64,000 nt of DNA from Rhynchosporium graminicola. Lineage: Eukaryota > Ascomycota > Leotiomycetes > Helotiales > Ploettnerulaceae. The stretch is from the NCBI GenBank assembly GCA_900074885.1, contig FJUW01000046.1:512647-576646 (forward strand). The letters run 5' to 3'. Position 1 is the first letter of the stretch. Every line of letters begins with the position of its first letter. The notes under the pieces were generated by a model, which saw only the letters and a list, made by a program, of their open reading frames with translations, was not told the origin of the DNA and did not search any database. A program made the translations under genes and the position numbers. Below are positions 61,231 through 64,000 of the stretch, piece by piece.

Positions 61231-61840
61231 TATTATATTTTATCTTAAGGAAGGCGCGAATATATTATAAGTAATATATATAATACGCCGCTAAAAGAGT
61301 ACCGGCAGGAACTAGTAAAAGCACTATAGGAGTTAGCGTTATAGATCTATAAAACCCCTATATTACACTTAAGGATTATCCCTAAAACTAAGATAAGAAA
61401 CTTACTTATATTAAGAGAAGAGTTAATTAGGTCGATTAATATATAAGATTATAGCAGACTACTATAATAGTTAGTAATAATACTTACTCTAAGAGCTATA
61501 TCGTAGTCTAGGGAGAGTAAACTTATAAGTTAAAGTAGTTATCGTAGTTAAAAAGGAAAAGCTTTAATATTAATAAACCCTTTCCTTTATATACTTTACG
61601 CTCTACTTAAACTCGACTTCTATTATAAACAGATAAAGTAAATACCGCTTACCGCCCGATTTAGAAGCTATAACTAATATAGTACTATTATAGCGATATA
61701 ACTAGTTAGAACCTGATAAAGAATTTACTACTACTAAAGAGCAGCTAGCGCTTATTACGCGAATATCAATAAAAATAATTATAATAAAGACTAATTCTAG
61801 TATAAACTATAACCTTCTAAGCTTAGGGTTAAGCTCTTCT

Positions 61841-61854
61841 TAAGGAGGGGGTAA
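61841..61854 (+). other. Polypurine tract of element A
   Basis: AAGGAGGGGGTAA lies directly before the 3' LTR, the expected primer site for plus-strand DNA synthesis. Confidence 0.75.
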
Positions 61855-62122
61855 TATAATAATAGCTTACTTGAATATTATATAAGAAGAAAGATAGATA
61901 ATAGGGCCTAAGTTCATAAGTATCCCGGTAGAACTAGTATCTGACCTAGTATAGTATCGGACTAGTACTAGCGTATATATATAAGGTACTTTATACTCTA
62001 TCTCTTTTCTTTTTCCTTCCTTATCTTTTTATTTCTTTCGTAGTAGACTATATAAGATCGCTCTTAATCTCCCTACTTGTTTATTCTTACTTATATACCG
62101 CCTTGAGTCTTATATCATTATA
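61855..62122 (+). repeat. 3' LTR of element A (268 bp)
   Basis: Begins TATAATAATAGCTTACTTGA, which differs from the 5' LTR start only by G-to-A and C-to-T changes. It ends TATCATTATA. Confidence 0.92.
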
Positions 62123-62127
62123 TCCAG
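62123..62127. other. Right target-site duplication of element A (TCCAG)
   Basis: Matches 54341-54345 exactly; see element A. Confidence 0.9.
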
Positions 62128-64000
62128 GTCGTAGCTTAGCTAGCTAACTTAATACTTCAGATTACCTCTTAGGAGCTATATAGTAAGTATATCTTATAAC
62201 TCTTACTCTTCTTAAGTAATAATAACCTCTAGGAGTAGGTTTAGTAACTCTTAGCTTAGTAATAAGTCGTCCGAGTCCTTAAAGAGTAATTTAAGAGCGA
62301 ATATATTATATATAGAAGATCTCAAGGGTAAATCTAGCTTATAAGAGTATCTAATCTTAGCTAGGACTTAATATAATCCTACTTAGAGATTAGATAGCTT
62401 CTTACTTAACTAGTAATTCTTAAGGTTCCTTATAGAGAGAAATACCTTATTTTTAACTTCCTAGTCGATATCGCGCTATTTCGGGTTAGTTATAGCGCTT
62501 ATCTTATATTAGGTAGCTAGTATATTAGCTTTTATAACCTCGATAGCAGATTTAGTATATTTAGCTAAGGATTTAGTATTAGTATAGTTAAGCTTCTCTT
62601 ACGGTATCGATCTAGTAAGTTATTTCTAGTCTTAGCTATTCTGTAGTAATATACTATATTTAAAGGTATATAGCGCTATACTAATAGAGTTATAAAGTAG
62701 GGTTACTTAAGCACGGTCTATTATTAGTAGTAGTTCGCTTTAGTTACTCTAGTAGTAATTAATAAAAGGTCTAAGGCGTTAGTTAATATATTAATTTATA
62801 ATCTCTATTTATCTATTAGTTTACTAGTAGAAGAAGATAAAGAGCTTAACTTTAATTTTAATTATATAGTAAAACTCTTATTAGAAGGATAAGACTAACT
62901 AAGCTCCTTAGTTAGATATAATTAACTTAAGAGTATATCTAAAATAATATATTTATTAGATAAATAATATTACTATCCCGCGAGTATCGATATTATAATA
63001 GTATAGTATTAATATAGAGTCCTTCTCTAAGCGATCGATAAATACTAATATCCTATTAAATCCTTAGTTATTAAGTAAGAAGTTCTTAAAATCTATAGCT
63101 AAGTACTATATAGAGTAGCTAAGTACTAGTAATAAGTAGAGGAATCCTTACTATTTCGTTTACTTTAGATAAGAATACTAATAAGGATAGTAATTATAAG
63201 TATACTATTTTATATCTAATATAAGTCCTTTCTAATAGTAATAGGTAGAAATTATTTCGGTAGTCTTACGAGTATTCAGATAAGCAGAGGAAACTTAATC
63301 GTAGATTTCGCTAATTAAATAAGTATATAGTAGAGTATAGCGTTATACGTATAAATAACTATTATAAAGTAGTAAATTATTATTAATAGTATAGCTATCT
63401 CTTAATATATTCTATTTATTAGAGAATAATTCTTAGTTAAATTAATATAGTTTCTCGATTAAATTAAAAGAGTTATATATAAGTTCCGGTAGTATATTAG
63501 TCCCTAGTAATATTAAGTATATATAACTAATTTAATTAATATAATACTTAGCTAGTTCCGCGTTAATCTTAGGATCTAAGTAGTCTAGAGGTAATAAAAC
63601 CCGAGATCTACTATCCTGTTTCTATTATTCTTATATCCTTAGATCTTATTCCCTATAGCTAAGGATATTAGCTTTAGCGTTATCTTTACTAAGTATATAT
63701 ATAATTTAAAAGTTGAATTCGGAAAGGAATTCTATTTATCTAGCTTACTTACTAGTTAGGACCTTAGTAGTTATAAAGTATTCTAAGGATCGATAGTCCG
63801 TATATACGCCGGTATAGCGTTATAAAGATATAAGTTCCGGTCTCTATTTCCGGAAAGACTTAATAATAGCGTATAGCTCCTTATTATAGATCTCCTAGTT
63901 TAGTTCATATCTATTAAGAACATAGGAGTAGAATCTAATTAGATACTACTAGTTATCTTTATATAATTAGGAGATAACTCTAGTTATTATATTATTAGAA
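62128..64000 (-). mobile_element. Element B: continuation of inverted element D
   Basis: The reverse complement of the chromodomain, integrase and RNase H regions of element A, in that order: chromodomain about 62128-62300, integrase about 62500-63330, RNase H about 63700-64000. The window ends inside RNase H. It continues D: without A and one TCCAG, the two read as one unbroken match to A's own sequence. Stops from RIP are frequent. Confidence 0.88.

Larger units (their letters stand above)
54346..62122 (+). mobile_element. Element A: complete 7777-bp Ty3/gypsy element, RIP-inactivated
   Basis: Two 268-bp LTRs flank an internal region of 7241 bp. In order: gag (about 55400-56000), a zinc knuckle (about 56190-56240; reads YYSYK.LSYIKPDCPN, with knuckle Cys changed to Tyr), protease region (about 56420-56700), reverse transcriptase (about 57500-58230; FYIDYCKLNTITRKDSYL; YLDN in place of YLDD at about 57832-57846), RNase H (about 58240-58620), integrase HHCC zone (about 58975-59125), integrase core (about 59150-59560), C-terminus (YLRPFINYY; LPYNSI) and a chromodomain-like end (YNPDLT.YNASDLISTLYKL, about 60060-60230). 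A 1.6-kb segment with an antisense ORF precedes a polypurine tract AAGGAGGGGG. Stops are everywhere. TCCAG flanks both ends. Confidence 0.92.

Noticed and set aside
45000..64000. AT-rich DNA as mitochondrial or centromeric sequence
   Set aside because: Readable RT, RNase H, integrase, chromodomain and LTRs show retrotransposons. A centromere role cannot be excluded, but nothing here demands it.

Overview
This window is nuclear DNA of a filamentous ascomycete. The genes have short introns of about 50-75 nt with GTAAGT-like donors, and their products are fungal: a class IV chitin synthase, a BtgE-type cell-wall GH17 protein, a Zn2Cys6 regulator and a fungal microsomal P450. The last 19 kb is a retrotransposon block with the near-total loss of CA/TG dinucleotides left by repeat-induced point mutation (RIP). 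The overall style, including a Boty-like retroelement with an antisense gene, suggests Leotiomycetes (Botrytis/Sclerotinia relatives). That assignment is inference.

Gene-bearing part (1-44.7 kb). In order: class IV chitin synthase (+, 2927-6665); a small unknown protein (+, 7640-8251); NAD kinase (-, 9756-11621); exosome subunit Rrp46 (-, 14101-14982, three exons) sharing a 178-bp divergent promoter with a PP2A activator PTPA/Rrd1 (+, 15161-16510); a cytochrome P450 (-, 17038-18782, two exons) convergent with it; ribosomal protein S28 (-, 21378-21793, three tiny exons) divergent from HIS1, the first enzyme of histidine synthesis (+, 22352-23544, four exons); a signal-peptide FAD oxidoreductase (+, 24281-26002, seven exons); a doubtful hypothetical gene (+, 26900-28108); a Zn2Cys6 regulator with a broken reading frame (+, 28847-30342); the GH17 cell-wall protein (-, 31916-33705, two exons); and a WD40 protein (-, 40054-42460, two exons). 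The genes are mostly unrelated housekeeping or cell-wall functions rather than a cluster. Intergenic DNA is long and rich in microsatellites, and a 6.3-kb stretch (33.7-40.05 kb) has no supported gene.

Retrotransposon block (about 44.76-64 kb). At least four Ty3/gypsy insertions are stacked inside one another. A minus-strand chromovirus (C) is broken at 51436 by a plus-strand element (E). E is broken at 52381 by a minus-strand element (D/B). D/B is split by a complete 7777-bp plus-strand element (A, 54346-62122) with two 268-bp LTRs and a TCCAG target-site duplication. Removing A and one TCCAG rejoins D and B exactly. All coding sequence is RIP-mutated: stop codons, YLDD changed to YLDN, and zinc-knuckle Cys changed to Tyr. 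A and D share an extra antisense ORF between pol and the 3' LTR, the layout described for brtn in Botrytis Boty-like elements. This nested, RIP-killed nest and its antisense gene are the most unusual content of the window.
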